A stretch of 64,000 nt of DNA from Rhizobium rhododendri (GTDB lineage: Bacteria > Pseudomonadota > Alphaproteobacteria > Rhizobiales > Rhizobiaceae), in NCBI RefSeq assembly GCF_007000325.2, contig NZ_CP117269.1:124001-188000 (forward strand). The letters are read 5' to 3'. The translations under genes and the position numbers were made by a program. A model generated the notes under the pieces. It worked only from the letters and a program-made list of their open reading frames with translations, did not search any database and was not told where the DNA came from. The stretch's first letter is position 1, and every line of letters begins with the position of its first letter. Shown in pieces: positions 62,924 to 64,000 of the stretch.

Positions 62924-63973
62924 TCACTTAAGGGTCATCGGTTGAACCAGCGTGGAAAGCTGTAACTGAGGTAATATATCATTGTCTGTCGCGAAATTCC
63001 GGCCATAGCAGGCACTCAGGATTTCAACTCCACTTCGATGCAGAGGTGCATCCACATTCGCAAGTGCTGCAAGCTCGAGAATCGGTATGAGACCAAAGGG
63101 CACGTCTTCCAGAACATATCGCGTGTTGATGTCTCGCGGTCCAGCCGGATCGTTACCTTTGGCGACAAGAATTTGGGATAGTGCGGCCAGGCTCGTGGCC
63201 GTTATTCCGAAAGATTTGCTGAAATGATCGAGGATGGAGGGCACTGTTTTCCCAAAAGCAGCTGCTATGGCGAGACGCTCACAATCCAATGCTTCGATAA
63301 ATCTGCTAACGGCAGGGGTCATCGTGACTCTTTGTCCCCAGGTCTCGCCGAGCTCGATGCGTGTGAGGTTGCAAAGTGCCGTGCCCAGGTGACTTTCCGG
63401 GTTTATATTGCTGAGCGTTATGGTGACGATATCGTCTTTCACATCGAACCGGTCGCCAAACAGATCTGTGCAAAGCTCATGGGCTTTATGCGCGTCCGCT
63501 GCATGAACCAAAGCCATATCAACCTTGCCGCGTATCGCACCAATTTTGATGTCGTGCCCAGACTGAGCCTTGCCGGTCAGAACGGTGGTGTTCCAAACTA
63601 CGATGGGAATTTCGATTTCACGTTGCGCCAATTTTTGGGCGAGATAAAAGCCGGCGAACGAAAGGTGGGCGCTGATAATGACGGTGTGTCTCGACGTGAG
63701 ATGTGGCACGAGACTGTCGAGAACAAATCGGTGGCCGTAAGCGGGGAGGGCCAGCACGACGACATCACATTCCGTAAGTTCTTCTGCGCGCTGGCAGACC
63801 CCTGGATTGAACTTGGCAGACAAGGCCCCGCTCACCTGCATCGGCGTGTCTTGATTGAGTGCTTCAGTTCGTCGGCCAGATGGAGACCATATTCTCGCAT
63901 GGTGGCCGTTTTGGTGAAGGAGTGCTGCGTACCCGATCGCGATTGCGCCAGCTCCGGCAATTGCTACATTCAT
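62924..63973 (-). CDS. opine/octopine dehydrogenase family protein
   Basis: A 349-residue NAD(P)-dependent enzyme of the octopine/nopaline dehydrogenase family, which condenses amino acids with 2-oxo acids or runs the reverse oxidation. The N-terminal Rossmann motif is VAIAGAGAIAIGYAALLHQN. The middle has VLALPAYGHRFVLDSLVPHL, and the C-terminal catalytic domain has INTRYVLEDVPFGLIPILEL and ALANVDAPLHRSGVEILSAC. Length is close to octopine synthase (about 358). The start ATG at 63973 has GAGGT 9 bases upstream, suggesting bacterial rather than plant expression, and no border repeat is near. It could act in opine catabolism. Only 27 bp of upstream sequence are visible. Confidence 0.82.
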   Translation of the reverse strand: MNVAIAGAGAIAIGYAALLHQNGHHARIWSPSGRRTEALNQDTPMQVSGALSAKFNPGVCQRAEELTECDVVVLALPAYGHRFVLDSLVPHLTSRHTVIISAHLSFAGFYLAQKLAQREIEIPIVVWNTTVLTGKAQSGHDIKIGAIRGKVDMALVHAADAHKAHELCTDLFGDRFDVKDDIVTITLSNINPESHLGTALCNLTRIELGETWGQRVTMTPAVSRFIEALDCERLAIAAAFGKTVPSILDHFSKSFGITATSLAALSQILVAKGNDPAGPRDINTRYVLEDVPFGLIPILELAALANVDAPLHRSGVEILSACYGRNFATDNDILPQLQLSTLVQPMTLK

Positions 63974-64000
63974 GTTGCGATACCTCAGAAGCCCGGAGAC

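Overview
The window reads as part of a tumour- or root-inducing (Ti/Ri) plasmid from the Agrobacterium/Allorhizobium/Rhizobium group. The evidence is a virD operon (virD1-virD2-virD3-virD4), a virK gene, two T-DNA border repeats, auxin genes iaaM and iaaH, two putative type IV secretion effectors with vir-box-like promoters, an opine-dehydrogenase-like gene and a very heavy load of insertion sequences (IS701, IS5, IS4, IS66, IS630, IS110, a group II intron and a recombinase trio).

Layout. 1-9 kb: plasmid maintenance genes, several broken (HigB-like toxin remnant with its antitoxin, PrlF/YhaV, VapB/VapC with a damaged VapB), a cold-shock protein, and two identical inverted IS701 copies with an IS5 element between them. 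9-16 kb: GNAT enzymes, a cytochrome P450 and virK in one minus-strand run that may be a vir-regulated operon, then MFS transporters. 16-33 kb: IS-dominated, with a VirF-like effector (19.2-20.1 kb) and a second effector candidate (27.6-29.2 kb) whose promoter appears displaced by an IS66 insertion. 33.5-42.1 kb: a LacI-type regulator with three matching operator palindromes, a polyol/glycerol-like ABC transporter and a fused dihydroxyacetone-type kinase; the binding-protein gene is frameshifted.

42.19-46.93 kb is a small T-DNA bounded by border repeats in direct orientation. After subtracting two IS elements it is about 2.6 kb and holds two divergent genes that look made for plant expression. 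Each has an ocs-like enhancer, a TATA box, a good start context, a short AT-rich GT...AG intron that must be removed for the frame to continue, and a nearby AATAAA. One encodes a HAD-type sugar-phosphate phosphatase; I do not recognise the other. Three bp beyond the right border are 17 perfect tandem copies of an 8-bp unit where an overdrive or transfer-stimulator would be expected.

47.6-50.7 kb carries a compact, bacterial-type iaaM-iaaH operon with ribosome binding sites and no border pair around it. 50.8-56.5 kb is a three-layer nest: an IS66 transposase remnant split by a group II intron, itself split by a complete IS66. 57-62.6 kb is the virD operon. Where virD5 might be expected there is instead an opine-dehydrogenase-family gene on the other strand.

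Working model (inference): the T-DNA makes the plant dephosphorylate a sugar phosphate, and the adjacent regulator/ABC transporter/kinase cluster lets the bacterium use the product, which would be an opine-like niche built on a phosphatase. The frameshifted binding protein means the uptake half may be decaying in this isolate.
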